In this document: in pieces, positions 56,169 to 64,000 of the stretch
Position numbering within the stretch: position 1 is the stretch's first letter
How the letters are laid out: each line of letters opens with the position of its first letter
Program-made: the position numbers and the translations under genes
NCBI GenBank assembly: GCA_003612625.1
Contig: RAZJ01000003.1
Span: forward strand, 1-64,000
Origin: a bacterium 1XD42-1
Lineage (GTDB): Bacteria; Bacillota; Clostridia; Oscillospirales; Ruminococcaceae
DNA: 64,000 nt
Direction of reading: 5' to 3'
Notes under the pieces: model-generated
The model's input: the letters and a program-made list of their open reading frames with translations, nothing else
Database searches by the model: none
What the model was told of the DNA's origin: nothing

Positions 56169-56495
56169 TTATGTGTTATGATCACTTTCGTGGAAATTTT
56201 TTAAATTCCCTATCTTCTGCCGCCGCTGTTCCAATACAGTTTCCACTTGTTCTAAGGGAATCCCTTCTTCCACCATCATTACCAATAAATGATAAATCAG
56301 ATCGCAGATTTCTTCCGTAGTATCCTCATTTTTTCCGTTTTTTGCTGCAATGATAACTTCTCCACATTCCTCAGCACATTTTTTTAAAATCTTATCGATT
56401 CCCTTTTCAAACAAATAACAGGTATAAGAACCTTCCTGGGGATTTTTCTGCCGGTCTTGTATGACTTCATAAAGCCCTTTCAAGGTATCTGTCAT
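56169..56495 (-). CDS. hisE: Phosphoribosyl-ATP diphosphatase
   Basis: Second step of histidine synthesis. The 108-residue all-helical protein has the [12 protein letters not shown] and [10 protein letters not shown] motifs. The ATG at 56495 follows GGGAGGAAG and overlaps the hisI stop by four bases. Separate from hisI, which is fused in many bacteria. Confidence 0.93.
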   Translation of the reverse strand: MTDTLKGLYEVIQDRQKNPQEGSYTCYLFEKGIDKILKKCAEECGEVIIAAKNGKNEDTTEEICDLIYHLLVMMVEEGIPLEQVETVLEQRRQKIGNLKNFHESDHNT

Positions 56496-56830
56496 TTTTC
56501 TTCCTCCCATAATCTTTTAAAGAAACAACTATGAGCTCCTGTATGACAGGCAGGCCCTGTCTGTTCCACTGTAATGAGCAATGTGTCATCATCACAATCT
56601 GCCCATAAATCGACTACTTTTTGTAAATGTCCCGAAGTTGCCCCTTTATTCCATAATTCCTGGCGTGAACGGCTCCAAAACCAGGTATATCCTGTTTCAA
56701 AAGTTTTGCGTAAGCTTTCCTGATTCATATAAGCCAGCATTAAAACTTGATTGGTACCAGACTCTTGTATAATTGCCGGGATCAATTCTGATTTTTGAAA
56801 ATAACATTCTAAATTTTCTGGTACTTTCAC
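56492..56830 (-). CDS. hisI: Phosphoribosyl-AMP cyclohydrolase
   Basis: Third step of histidine synthesis. The 112-residue protein has the metal-binding [11 protein letters not shown] and [14 protein letters not shown]. It overlaps hisF by four bases (ATGA). Confidence 0.94.
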   Translation of the reverse strand: MKVPENLECYFQKSELIPAIIQESGTNQVLMLAYMNQESLRKTFETGYTWFWSRSRQELWNKGATSGHLQKVVDLWADCDDDTLLITVEQTGPACHTGAHSCFFKRLWEEEK

Positions 56831-57594
56831 TGGCGGGGCCTCCTGACAGGAATATGATGGGATGCTAAATGAGTTTTCACTTGTTCAACAGTCAATTCCC
56901 GAAAATGAAATAAAGATGCTGCTAAGGCTGCATCTGCTTCTGTCTGTTCAAATACTTGAGAAAAGTGTTCCAAACTCCCGCAGCCGCCAGATGCTATAAC
57001 AGGAATTTTAATTACGGCGGTAATGGTATTTAACATTTTAATATCAAATCCATTTTTACATCCGTCTGTATCCATAGACGTTAATAAAATTTCCCCTGCT
57101 CCTAAACGTTCACATTCAGCAGCCCATTCTATGGCATCTTTTCCTGTATCAACACGACCGCCATTTACTACTACTGTATATCCGCCATCTTCACGCTGGC
57201 GGGCATCTATTGCAACAACAACACATTGACTTCCAAATTTGTCTGCCGCTTCCCCAATTAAGGCTGGACGGCGGACTGCCGCTGAATTAACGGATACTTT
57301 ATCTGCTCCGGCCCGCAGTAATTCCCGGAAATCGTCTACTGACCGAATGCCTCCGCCCACAGTCAGGGGAACAAAAACATTTTCGGCTGTCCGGCGTACT
57401 ACATCCACCATAGTACCCCTTCCCTCGTGCGTGGCTGTGATATCTAAAAAAGTAATTTCATCTGCACCTTGCCGATCATATTCAATAGCACATTCTACTG
57501 GATCGCCAACTTCCCGGATGCCTACAAAATTAACACCTTTTACCACTTTCCCATCCCGCACATCTAAACAGGGAATAATCCGTTTTGCTAACAT
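56827..57594 (-). CDS. hisF: Imidazole glycerol phosphate synthase subunit HisF
   Basis: Cyclase half of IGP synthase, receiving ammonia from HisH. The 255-residue barrel has [15 protein letters not shown] (catalytic Asp11) and the other catalytic Asp in LTSMDTDG. It overlaps hisA by seven bases. Confidence 0.96.
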   Translation of the reverse strand: MLAKRIIPCLDVRDGKVVKGVNFVGIREVGDPVECAIEYDRQGADEITFLDITATHEGRGTMVDVVRRTAENVFVPLTVGGGIRSVDDFRELLRAGADKVSVNSAAVRRPALIGEAADKFGSQCVVVAIDARQREDGGYTVVVNGGRVDTGKDAIEWAAECERLGAGEILLTSMDTDGCKNGFDIKMLNTITAVIKIPVIASGGCGSLEHFSQVFEQTEADAALAASLFHFRELTVEQVKTHLASHHIPVRRPRQ

Positions 57595-58313
57595 GATTGC
57601 TCACCAGCCATTTCCAATGCTTCCGGAAGGGAGAGAGTTCCAGAATAAATGGATTTTCCGCAGATTGCACCGTAAAGGTTTAACTCTTTACATTTGGCAA
57701 TATCACCAAGATCACGGATTCCGCCACTAGCGATTATATCACAAGAAACTGTGTTATTTAATAAAGAAAGCTGTTCAAAATTAGCACCTGATAACATACC
57801 ATCTCGTGAAATATCTGTAAAGATAATTTTCTTTACACCTGCTTCTGCCATCTTCCCTGCTAAGGCAAGATAAGAGATATTTCCGCTTTCTAGCCATCCT
57901 TCCGTAGCTACAACACCATCTTTTGCATCAATTCCAACAGCAATCCGTTCTCCATATTTTGCTACGGCTTCCCGAACCAATCCCGGATTTTTTACAGCAA
58001 CTGATCCCAGAATAACACGGGAAATCCCTTCTTCCAAGTAAAAATCAATGGTTTCCATATCACGGATTCCGCCGCCTAATTCCACTTTCAAGCCGCTTTC
58101 TTTGGCGACACGCAGAAAAATTTCTGCATTTTTTGCTTCTCCACTTTTTGCACCATCTAAATCTACCATATGAATCCATTTGGCTCCTGCCTGAACAAAC
58201 GCTGCTGCCGTAGAAAAAGGGTCTTCTGCAACTTGATGAGCTGTTGCAAAGTCGCCTTTCCGAAGCCTTACACAAGTCCCATTTTGTATATCAATCGCCG
58301 GTAAAATTATCAT
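57588..58313 (-). CDS. hisA: ProFAR isomerase HisA
   Basis: Isomerises ProFAR to PRFAR. The 241-residue barrel starts [19 protein letters not shown], has the catalytic Asp there and [12 protein letters not shown], and [10 protein letters not shown]. Overlaps the hisH stop by four bases. Confidence 0.95.
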   Translation of the reverse strand: MIILPAIDIQNGTCVRLRKGDFATAHQVAEDPFSTAAAFVQAGAKWIHMVDLDGAKSGEAKNAEIFLRVAKESGLKVELGGGIRDMETIDFYLEEGISRVILGSVAVKNPGLVREAVAKYGERIAVGIDAKDGVVATEGWLESGNISYLALAGKMAEAGVKKIIFTDISRDGMLSGANFEQLSLLNNTVSCDIIASGGIRDLGDIAKCKELNLYGAICGKSIYSGTLSLPEALEMAGEQSC

Positions 58314-58915
58314 TGTTCCACCAACCCTGCAAAATTTTTCAGCATGGCAAGTCCTACTGTACCACTTTTTTCAGGATGAAACTGGGCGCCATATACATGG
58401 CCATGCTGGACTAAAGCGGGAATTTTTTCATGATACATGGTATAACAGGAAATATATTTTTCCTCTGTATCAGCCCGGAAAGAATGAACAAAATAAACAT
58501 AATCCCCTTCCCTGGTTTCTTTTGTAAGAGAACAAGGATTTGAAATTTTTAGATCATTCCATCCGATATGAGGGATTTTTAAGCCTCCCCCGTCAATCTT
58601 TATTACATTTCCTGGAATTAACCCAAGACCTTGTGTTTCGTTAAATTCATATCCTTTTTCAAATAAAATCTGCATCCCCAAACAAATTCCTAATAAAGGC
58701 TTTTTTTGTGCTTGATCCTGAATAACCGGAATCAAGCCTTTATTTTGGAGCATGTGCATTGCATCTGGAAAAGCTCCTACTCCTGGCAGGATGATTGCAT
58801 GGGCTTCTTCCAGCTTTTTCGCTTCGGAAGTAATTTCATTTGGAATTTTTAAAAAGTCCAAGGCATTTTTTACACTAAATAAATTTCCTGCGCCATAATC
58901 AATAATTGCAATCAT
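58310..58915 (-). CDS. hisH: Imidazole glycerol phosphate synthase subunit HisH
   Basis: Glutaminase half of IGP synthase. The 201-residue class I amidotransferase shows IIDYGAGNLFSVKNAL, the nucleophilic Cys in LGICLGMQIL and the His-Glu pair in QFHPEKSG. Overlaps hisB by four bases. Confidence 0.95.
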   Translation of the reverse strand: MIAIIDYGAGNLFSVKNALDFLKIPNEITSEAKKLEEAHAIILPGVGAFPDAMHMLQNKGLIPVIQDQAQKKPLLGICLGMQILFEKGYEFNETQGLGLIPGNVIKIDGGGLKIPHIGWNDLKISNPCSLTKETREGDYVYFVHSFRADTEEKYISCYTMYHEKIPALVQHGHVYGAQFHPEKSGTVGLAMLKNFAGLVEQ

Positions 58916-59502
58916 ATTGACAGAACCCCCTTGGAAGATAAAGGCCCATCTAGCCGGGGTTGGACTGCCTGCTGCAATGCGTGGGCAGCAGCTTTGAATA
59001 AACCCTCTATTTTATGATGATCATTTTCTCCATAAAGCACCCGTAAATGAAGGGTCATTCCGCCATTAAAAGCAAAAGCACGGAAAAATTCTCCTGTCAT
59101 ACAGCAATCGAAAGCTCCCACAGCGGGATTGGAAAAAGCAGCATCAAAGACTAGAAAAGGGCGTCCGCTGAAATCTACTGCGCAGAAAGCTAATGTTTCA
59201 TCCATAGGAATATAAAAGCTGCCATATCTTTGGATGGCATTTTTATCACAAAGCTGTGAAAAAGCCTGTCCTAAAACGATACCGAAATCTTCAACGCTGT
59301 GATGACAGTCTACTTCCAAATCGCCTTGCATTTCCAAGGAAATATCAAATCCCCCATGAACTGTAAAAGCTGACAGCATATGATCAAAAAAACCAATTCC
59401 AGTTGTACCGGAAAACACACCCTTCCCATCCAGGTTTAAAGATAAAGAAATTCGTGTTTCTTTAGTTTCCCGATTTACTGTACATTTTCTGACAGATGTC
59501 AT
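58912..59502 (-). CDS. hisB: Imidazoleglycerol-phosphate dehydratase
   Basis: Sixth step of the pathway. The 196-residue protein has FFDHMLSAFTVHGGFD, DCHHSVEDFGIVLGQ and the Mn-binding ENDHHKIEGLFKA. It is the monofunctional form without the phosphatase domain. Overlaps hisC by four bases. Confidence 0.95.
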   Translation of the reverse strand: MTSVRKCTVNRETKETRISLSLNLDGKGVFSGTTGIGFFDHMLSAFTVHGGFDISLEMQGDLEVDCHHSVEDFGIVLGQAFSQLCDKNAIQRYGSFYIPMDETLAFCAVDFSGRPFLVFDAAFSNPAVGAFDCCMTGEFFRAFAFNGGMTLHLRVLYGENDHHKIEGLFKAAAHALQQAVQPRLDGPLSSKGVLSI

Positions 59503-60548
59503 TTTAAAATCTCCTCCAAAGCTGTTAATAGCTGCTTATTTTCCATTTCACTGCCTGCTGTAATCCGTAAATATTCTCCCATCAGACGTACAGCTATACC
59601 CTGCTGGGCTAAATTTTCAAATACAGATTTTGCATGGGACATATGTAAAAATACAAAATTCGCATAGCTTGGAAGCACTTGTAAAATTTCTTTTTTCTGC
59701 TCACCTAAAGCAGCTAACTCACGACATAAAGCGTTACGGGAAGCTTTTATTTGTTCTACACAAGATCGGATATAATCTCCATGAGAAAACCAGATACAGC
59801 CTGCCGCCTGTGTCATTGCATTTACATTATAAGGGGATCGGACAGCTTGCAATACCCGGGTCAATGCCGGGTTTGCCACTGCGAAGCCTAACCGGATTCC
59901 AGCCATCCCAATTTTAGAGCAGGTTTTTAATAAGATTAAATTATCATACTTCTGGGCTAAATGCAGAATAGAACCTTCTGAAAAATCCATATAAGCTTCA
60001 TCCGCTACTACCAGACAATCTAAAGATTCTATAATTTGAATCATATCCTCCATGGTTGCCTTTTGGGAGGTAGGATTGCAGGGATTGGAAAATATTAAAA
60101 GTTTTGCACCGCTTTCTTTTACAAAAGAAATAAGACCATCCCGATCCAATTCTAAAGAGTCTGGTTCTTTCTCATAAACAGCAGTTGGTACACCTGCGAT
60201 TTCCGCATAAATGGAATACATGGAAAAGTCAGGCCGAACCATAGCCATTTTTTCTCCAGGCCCAAGGAAAGTATTGATAATCAATCCAATCAATTCGTCA
60301 GAACCATTTCCGGCCGTAACAAGTTGTGGATCAATATGAAAAAAAGCTGCAAACTTTTCCCGAAGTTCTGTACAAAGGGGATCTGGATACCGGTGAAAAG
60401 CAATCTTTTTTATAGCTGCTGCAATTTCTTCCCGCAGCCAGTCTGGTGTATCTAAGAAACTTTCATTTGCATCCAATCTTACAGAATACGCTCCAGTAAT
60501 TGGTTGATAAGGGATTAAACTTTTCAAGCGTTTCGGCAGCTCATACAT
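59499..60548 (-). CDS. hisC: Histidinol-phosphate aminotransferase
   Basis: PLP enzyme giving histidinol phosphate. The 349-residue protein has RLDANES, GNGSDELIGLI, NPCNPTSQKAT, VADEAYMDFS and the PLP lysine in LKTCSKIGMAGIRLG. Overlaps hisD by eight bases. Confidence 0.95.
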   Translation of the reverse strand: MYELPKRLKSLIPYQPITGAYSVRLDANESFLDTPDWLREEIAAAIKKIAFHRYPDPLCTELREKFAAFFHIDPQLVTAGNGSDELIGLIINTFLGPGEKMAMVRPDFSMYSIYAEIAGVPTAVYEKEPDSLELDRDGLISFVKESGAKLLIFSNPCNPTSQKATMEDMIQIIESLDCLVVADEAYMDFSEGSILHLAQKYDNLILLKTCSKIGMAGIRLGFAVANPALTRVLQAVRSPYNVNAMTQAAGCIWFSHGDYIRSCVEQIKASRNALCRELAALGEQKKEILQVLPSYANFVFLHMSHAKSVFENLAQQGIAVRLMGEYLRITAGSEMENKQLLTALEEILK

Positions 60549-61830
60549 GGAATCTCACCTCAATAGAATTGGCATGGGCTGTCAGCCCTTCTTTTTTTGC
60601 AATGCGTACAATATGATCTCTGGCTTGGGAAAGAGCTTCTTTTGTATAATAAAGATAACTGGATTTTTTAACAAAACTGTCTACACCTAACGGAGAGAAA
60701 AACCGTGCTGTACCGCTGGTCGGCAAAACATGATTGGGGCCTGCAAAATAATCCCCCACTGGTTCCGGTGCATATTGCCCAAGAAATAAAGAGCCTACAT
60801 TGTCAATTTTGCCCAGATATTCCATGGGATTGGCTGTCATAATCTCACAATGTTCTGGTGCAATTTCATTTGCCAGTGTAACCATTTCATCCATATTGCG
60901 ACAGACCAAAATCATTCCATACTGTTCTAAAGATGCTTCAATGATTTCCTGACGGGACAAATTTTGTTTTTGCTGTTCCAATTCTGCTAACGTTTTTTCT
61001 GCCAAAGAAAGACTTGTCGTTAATAGAATTGATGATGCCAACCGATCATGCTCTGCCTGGCTCATCATATCTGCGGCTACATAAGCAGGATTTGCAGTTT
61101 CATCTGCAATAATCAATATTTCACTGGGGCCAGCAATCATGTCAATATCCACTGTGCCATATAATAATTTTTTAGCTGTGGCCACATAAAGATTTCCAGG
61201 CCCTACGATTTTGTCTACCCGAGGTACGGATTCTGTTCCATAAGCCAAAGCTGCTGCTGCCTGCGCCCCGCCAATCAGAAATACCCGATCTACGCCAGCC
61301 ACTGCTGCTGCCGCTAAAATATCCGGATTTGCAGTTCCATCTTTTCCAGGAGGGGTTGTCATAATAATTTCCCCTACGCCAGCAATTTTAGCAGGAATAC
61401 AATTCATTAAAACAGAAGAAGGATATGCTGCTGTACCGCCGGGAACATATAAACCAACCCTGGACAATCCACGGATACGCTGTCCCATCATAACACCATC
61501 TGCATGGGCATCCAAAAAGCTTTGCTGTACCTGACGGGAATGATATTCTGAAATATTTTTTACAGCCGCTAACAAGGAAGCAATAAAATCCTGATCCGCT
61601 TTTTCCAAAGCCTGTCGTATTTCCTCTTGTGAAACTTCAAACTGCTCCGGGCAGCTCCCGTCAAATTTAACTGTATATTCCCGTACAGCAGCATCTCCCC
61701 GTTCCTGTACATTTTCCAGGATTTCAGATACCAAACGTTCCGCTTCCCGATTGACTTGCCCGCTGCGCTTACGTAAAGCGGACAAAGCGGAATACTCTGC
61801 TTTCCCATCCGTCTTTATGATTTCCAACAT
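60541..61830 (-). CDS. hisD: Histidinol dehydrogenase
   Basis: Last two oxidations of the pathway. The 429-residue protein has VPGGTAAYPSSVLMN, the NAD region, IAGPSEILIIAD and the zinc/catalytic TANPMEYLGK and ENEIAPEHCE-type region (ANEIAPEHCEIM). The ATG at 61830 follows AAAGGGGAAAAC; a TTG at 61848 is inside that Shine-Dalgarno. Confidence 0.95.
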   Translation of the reverse strand: MLEIIKTDGKAEYSALSALRKRSGQVNREAERLVSEILENVQERGDAAVREYTVKFDGSCPEQFEVSQEEIRQALEKADQDFIASLLAAVKNISEYHSRQVQQSFLDAHADGVMMGQRIRGLSRVGLYVPGGTAAYPSSVLMNCIPAKIAGVGEIIMTTPPGKDGTANPDILAAAAVAGVDRVFLIGGAQAAAALAYGTESVPRVDKIVGPGNLYVATAKKLLYGTVDIDMIAGPSEILIIADETANPAYVAADMMSQAEHDRLASSILLTTSLSLAEKTLAELEQQKQNLSRQEIIEASLEQYGMILVCRNMDEMVTLANEIAPEHCEIMTANPMEYLGKIDNVGSLFLGQYAPEPVGDYFAGPNHVLPTSGTARFFSPLGVDSFVKKSSYLYYTKEALSQARDHIVRIAKKEGLTAHANSIEVRFHV

Positions 61831-61854
61831 ATTGTTTTCCCCTTTCAAAGCAGT

Positions 61855-62493
61855 TTACCGGTTCCGGTCTGCAAAAGCTTCTATTTCTGAAATAAATGGT
61901 TCAATTTCTTTTTTCCGCATTTTTAAAGACGCAATATTAACAATTAGGCGTGCACTGACATCACAAATATCTTCTGCTATGGTCAGTCCATTTTCCCGAA
62001 GTGTAACACCAGTTTCCACAATATCTACAATTGCATCTGAAAGGCCCAAAATAGGTGCTAACTCCACAGAACCTTCAATTTTAACAATCTTTACGTCCAT
62101 ATTTTTTTTCTCAAAAAAGGCTCTGGTAACATTAACATATTTAGAAGCAATACATCGAGTATGGTACCCTGCATAAAAATCAGTGCCAACTGGAACAGCT
62201 AAAGCAAATTTACACAGACCAAATCCTAAGTCTGCTACCTCATAGAAAGTTCCACCCATTTCCATAATGGTATCTTTCCCTACCACGCCAAGATCACAAA
62301 CACCATTTTCTACATAAGTAACAACATCCGCTGCTTTGGCCAGAACAATCTCCATATTAGCCCCTACAACTGGCAGCACAAGACGCCTGCCTTTTGCATG
62401 GACCGGGGCACAGTCATATCCCAATCGTTCCAGCATTTCTACTGTCTTATCTTCCAGCCGTCCTTTGGTAAGTGCTAACCGGATAGGTCTCAT
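61855..62493 (-). CDS. hisG: ATP phosphoribosyltransferase catalytic subunit, short form
   Basis: First enzyme of the pathway. The 212-residue protein is the short HisG form that lacks the C-terminal regulatory domain and needs HisZ. It has VENGVCDLGVVGKDTI and the PRPP-binding DAIVDIVETGVTLREN. Overlaps the hisZ stop by four bases. Confidence 0.95.
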   Translation of the reverse strand: MRPIRLALTKGRLEDKTVEMLERLGYDCAPVHAKGRRLVLPVVGANMEIVLAKAADVVTYVENGVCDLGVVGKDTIMEMGGTFYEVADLGFGLCKFALAVPVGTDFYAGYHTRCIASKYVNVTRAFFEKKNMDVKIVKIEGSVELAPILGLSDAIVDIVETGVTLRENGLTIAEDICDVSARLIVNIASLKMRKKEIEPFISEIEAFADRNR

Positions 62494-63698
62494 TCTGCAT
62501 TCCCCCTGCCCTTTAGGTAAATAATTTCAATTTCATTATCTACTACATGCAGTTCCCGTATTCCAGCTTGACGGGCGTATCCTTTTGCCATATCAAAATC
62601 TTCAAAAACAGCATTTTCTACTGTTAATCCATTTTCTGTCAAGCTTTTGCAATAGTGGATTGCTGCTGATAAATGGGCATCATCAGCAAAAACTAAAATA
62701 TCAGGGGCTTTTGGCTTCCGGCATTCCATAGAATCCGCAATGGTGTCTACTTGGAAAGCGAACCCAGTCGCACAAGTCGGTGTACCGAAATCCGATAATA
62801 AATTATCATACCGCCCGCCGGAAAGAACTGGCTCCCCTATGCCATCTAAGTACCCACGGAAGATCATACCAGTATAATATTCTGCCTGATTCACAAGCCC
62901 TAAATCAATCAGCACATGTTCTGCCAGTCCCAATTCCCTTAAACAGCAGTAAATTTGTTTTAGGCTATCTAAGCTGTCTCTGGCCCCGTCTTTATCAAAA
63001 AGTTCATATGCTTTGTCAAAAACTTCTACCCCGCCAAACAGACGCGGCAAATATGCTAAAGCTTTTGCTGCCCGGTTTTTTTGGAAAGGCTCCAACAAAT
63101 CCCGAAGTAAGGCATAATTTTTCTGTTCAATACATTGACGGATTTCTTCCTTTTTTTCTAAGGAGGCGTCTAAGTTATCCATAAGGGCTTTAAAATAACC
63201 AATATGGCAAAGTTCAATCCGATAACCCCGCATTCCACAAACTTCACCTAACCCGGAAGCGGCTAATTCCACGATTTCTAAATCGCCCCGCAGGGAACCG
63301 GCCCCGATCAATTCTACCCCTGTTTGAAAAATTTCACTGGGTTTCCCCCGCATCCCATGTTCCACCCGATAAACGTTCTGATTATAATAGAGGCGCAACG
63401 GTTTCGGCATTCCGGCTAAACGGGTAGCGGCCAGCCTTGCAATTGGAATGGTACAATCACTGCGGAGTACCATAAGCCTGCCCCGTGTATCCGACATTTT
63501 ATACATATCCTCTGCCGGATAATGGGCAGCAGCATTTGCAAAAACATCATAAAATTCAATGGCTGGTGTGCTCACCTGCCGGTATCCCCGCAAAGAAAAC
63601 ATAGAAGATAAGCGGTTTGTAATAGATTCCCGAACATTACATTCATCAAATAAGCGATCCCGAGTCCCATCCGGTGTTATCTTGTTATATTGCTTCAT
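62490..63698 (-). CDS. hisZ: ATP phosphoribosyltransferase regulatory subunit HisZ
   Basis: Histidyl-tRNA synthetase paralogue that gives short HisG activity and histidine feedback. The 402-residue protein starts ITPDGTRDRLFDE and has the class II motif 2 region VLRSDCTIPIARLAA, YYNQNVYRVEHG and GGRYDNLLSDFG. The anticodon-binding domain is short and not conserved. First gene of the operon, behind its own promoter; AAAGGCGAG precedes the ATG. Confidence 0.93.
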   Translation of the reverse strand: MKQYNKITPDGTRDRLFDECNVRESITNRLSSMFSLRGYRQVSTPAIEFYDVFANAAAHYPAEDMYKMSDTRGRLMVLRSDCTIPIARLAATRLAGMPKPLRLYYNQNVYRVEHGMRGKPSEIFQTGVELIGAGSLRGDLEIVELAASGLGEVCGMRGYRIELCHIGYFKALMDNLDASLEKKEEIRQCIEQKNYALLRDLLEPFQKNRAAKALAYLPRLFGGVEVFDKAYELFDKDGARDSLDSLKQIYCCLRELGLAEHVLIDLGLVNQAEYYTGMIFRGYLDGIGEPVLSGGRYDNLLSDFGTPTCATGFAFQVDTIADSMECRKPKAPDILVFADDAHLSAAIHYCKSLTENGLTVENAVFEDFDMAKGYARQAGIRELHVVDNEIEIIYLKGRGNAE

Positions 63699-63729
63699 GA
63701 ATTCTCGCCTTTCACTTTAACATGGTAAT

Positions 63730-63758
63730 ATATTATCATAATAAAATATCTCTGTCAA
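63730..63758 (-). promoter_or_regulatory. Promoter of the his operon
   Basis: On the minus strand TTGACA (63753-63758), 17-base spacer, TAATAT (63730-63735), about 32 bases before hisZ. No T-box or leader peptide fits in such a short leader, so any control is not by a standard attenuator. Confidence 0.8.
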
Positions 63759-63766
63759 CCTGCACT

Positions 63767-64000
63767 TTAGAAAAAAGTCACTTGAGAAGTTTCCGGAAGC
63801 CCTTCTAAAGCCCCGGCTTCCCGAAGGGTTTCAATAACTGCGCTTGTAGCCCCGGAACGGCTGCAAAGATCATCTACCGAAATAAAAGGCCCTTCTTTTG
63901 CTGCCTCATAAAGCCCTTTTGCAGCAGCTTCCCCCACCCCTTTGAGAGCCATAAACGGAAGGCGGATCTTTCCATCTTCTACTGCATAAATATTATAGTG
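63767..64000 (-). CDS. polC: DNA polymerase III PolC-type alpha subunit, C-terminal end (partial)
   Basis: Only the last 77 codons are inside the window; the gene continues past the right edge on the minus strand. The segment [25 protein letters not shown] and its [33 protein letters not shown] match the C-terminal end of PolC, the Gram-positive replicative polymerase. No terminator is obvious between it and the his promoter, whose -35 lies 9 bases past the stop. Confidence 0.85.
   Translation of the reverse strand, partial: HYNIYAVEDGKIRLPFMALKGVGEAAAKGLYEAAKEGPFISVDDLCSRSGATSAVIETLREAGALEGLPETSQVTFF

Overview
The window reads as chromosome of an anaerobic, endospore-forming low-to-mid GC Firmicute, most likely a Clostridia of the Oscillospirales/Ruminococcaceae type. 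Evidence: the SCIFF peptide and its radical SAM maturase (a clostridial signature), sporulation genes (spoIIM, yqfC, yqfD, ylbJ-like), a PolC-type polymerase, a Phe T-box, a lysine riboswitch, and Bacillus/Clostridium gene orders (tig-clpP-clpX-...-lon-ysxC; lepB-rbgA-rnhB; yqfC-yqfD-phoH-ybeY-dgkA-era-yqzL-recO). The genus cannot be fixed from sequence alone. No rRNA, tRNA or CRISPR array was seen.

Positions 1-3906 are the accessory part. They hold the right-hand portion of an inovirus-like (filamentous phage) provirus or plasmid-phage: a probable adsorption/coat protein with a C-terminal membrane anchor, a small membrane protein, a Zot/pI-like packaging ATPase with an unusual N-terminal membrane anchor, a small membrane/Cys protein, a three-hairpin intergenic region that resembles a pT181-type rolling-circle origin, a Rep_trans-type initiator split by a -1 frameshift at a run of five T, and a Cys-rich small protein. 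Immediately after it, at 3879-3906, is a 28-bp dif-like palindrome (11-bp arms, 6-bp centre), 31 bp ahead of a 348-residue Xer-type tyrosine recombinase. This suggests Xer-mediated integration at a dif site, with the second site off the left edge.

4989-10548 (minus strand) carries spoIIM, the SCIFF maturase and its 48-residue peptide, a TIGR04086 membrane protein, yajC, tgt and queA. 10610-13810 (plus) is a lysine-riboswitch-controlled asd-dapA-dapB operon, facing lysA across a bidirectional terminator. 13860-32000s (minus) continues with ysxC, lon, an M23 peptidase, clpX, clpP, tig, a phosphoesterase, a dipeptidase, yraN, rnhB, rbgA, lepB, a two-gene DNA repair/modification pair, a split ThrE exporter and several uncharacterised genes.

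33840-46083 (minus) holds cdaR-cdaA (c-di-AMP synthesis), a cysteine desulfurase with a DUF3343 partner, mutS2, recO, yqzL, era, dgkA, ybeY, phoH, yqfD and yqfC. 46185-54077 (plus) holds a ylbJ-like gene, a tiny Cys protein, a large membrane-anchored glycosidase-like/amidase fusion, and pheS-pheT behind a Phe T-box. 54114-63698 (minus) ends with hslO, a methyltransferase, yerC and a complete ten-gene histidine operon hisZ-G-D-C-B-H-A-F-I-E with its own promoter and terminator; the 3' end of polC enters at the right edge.
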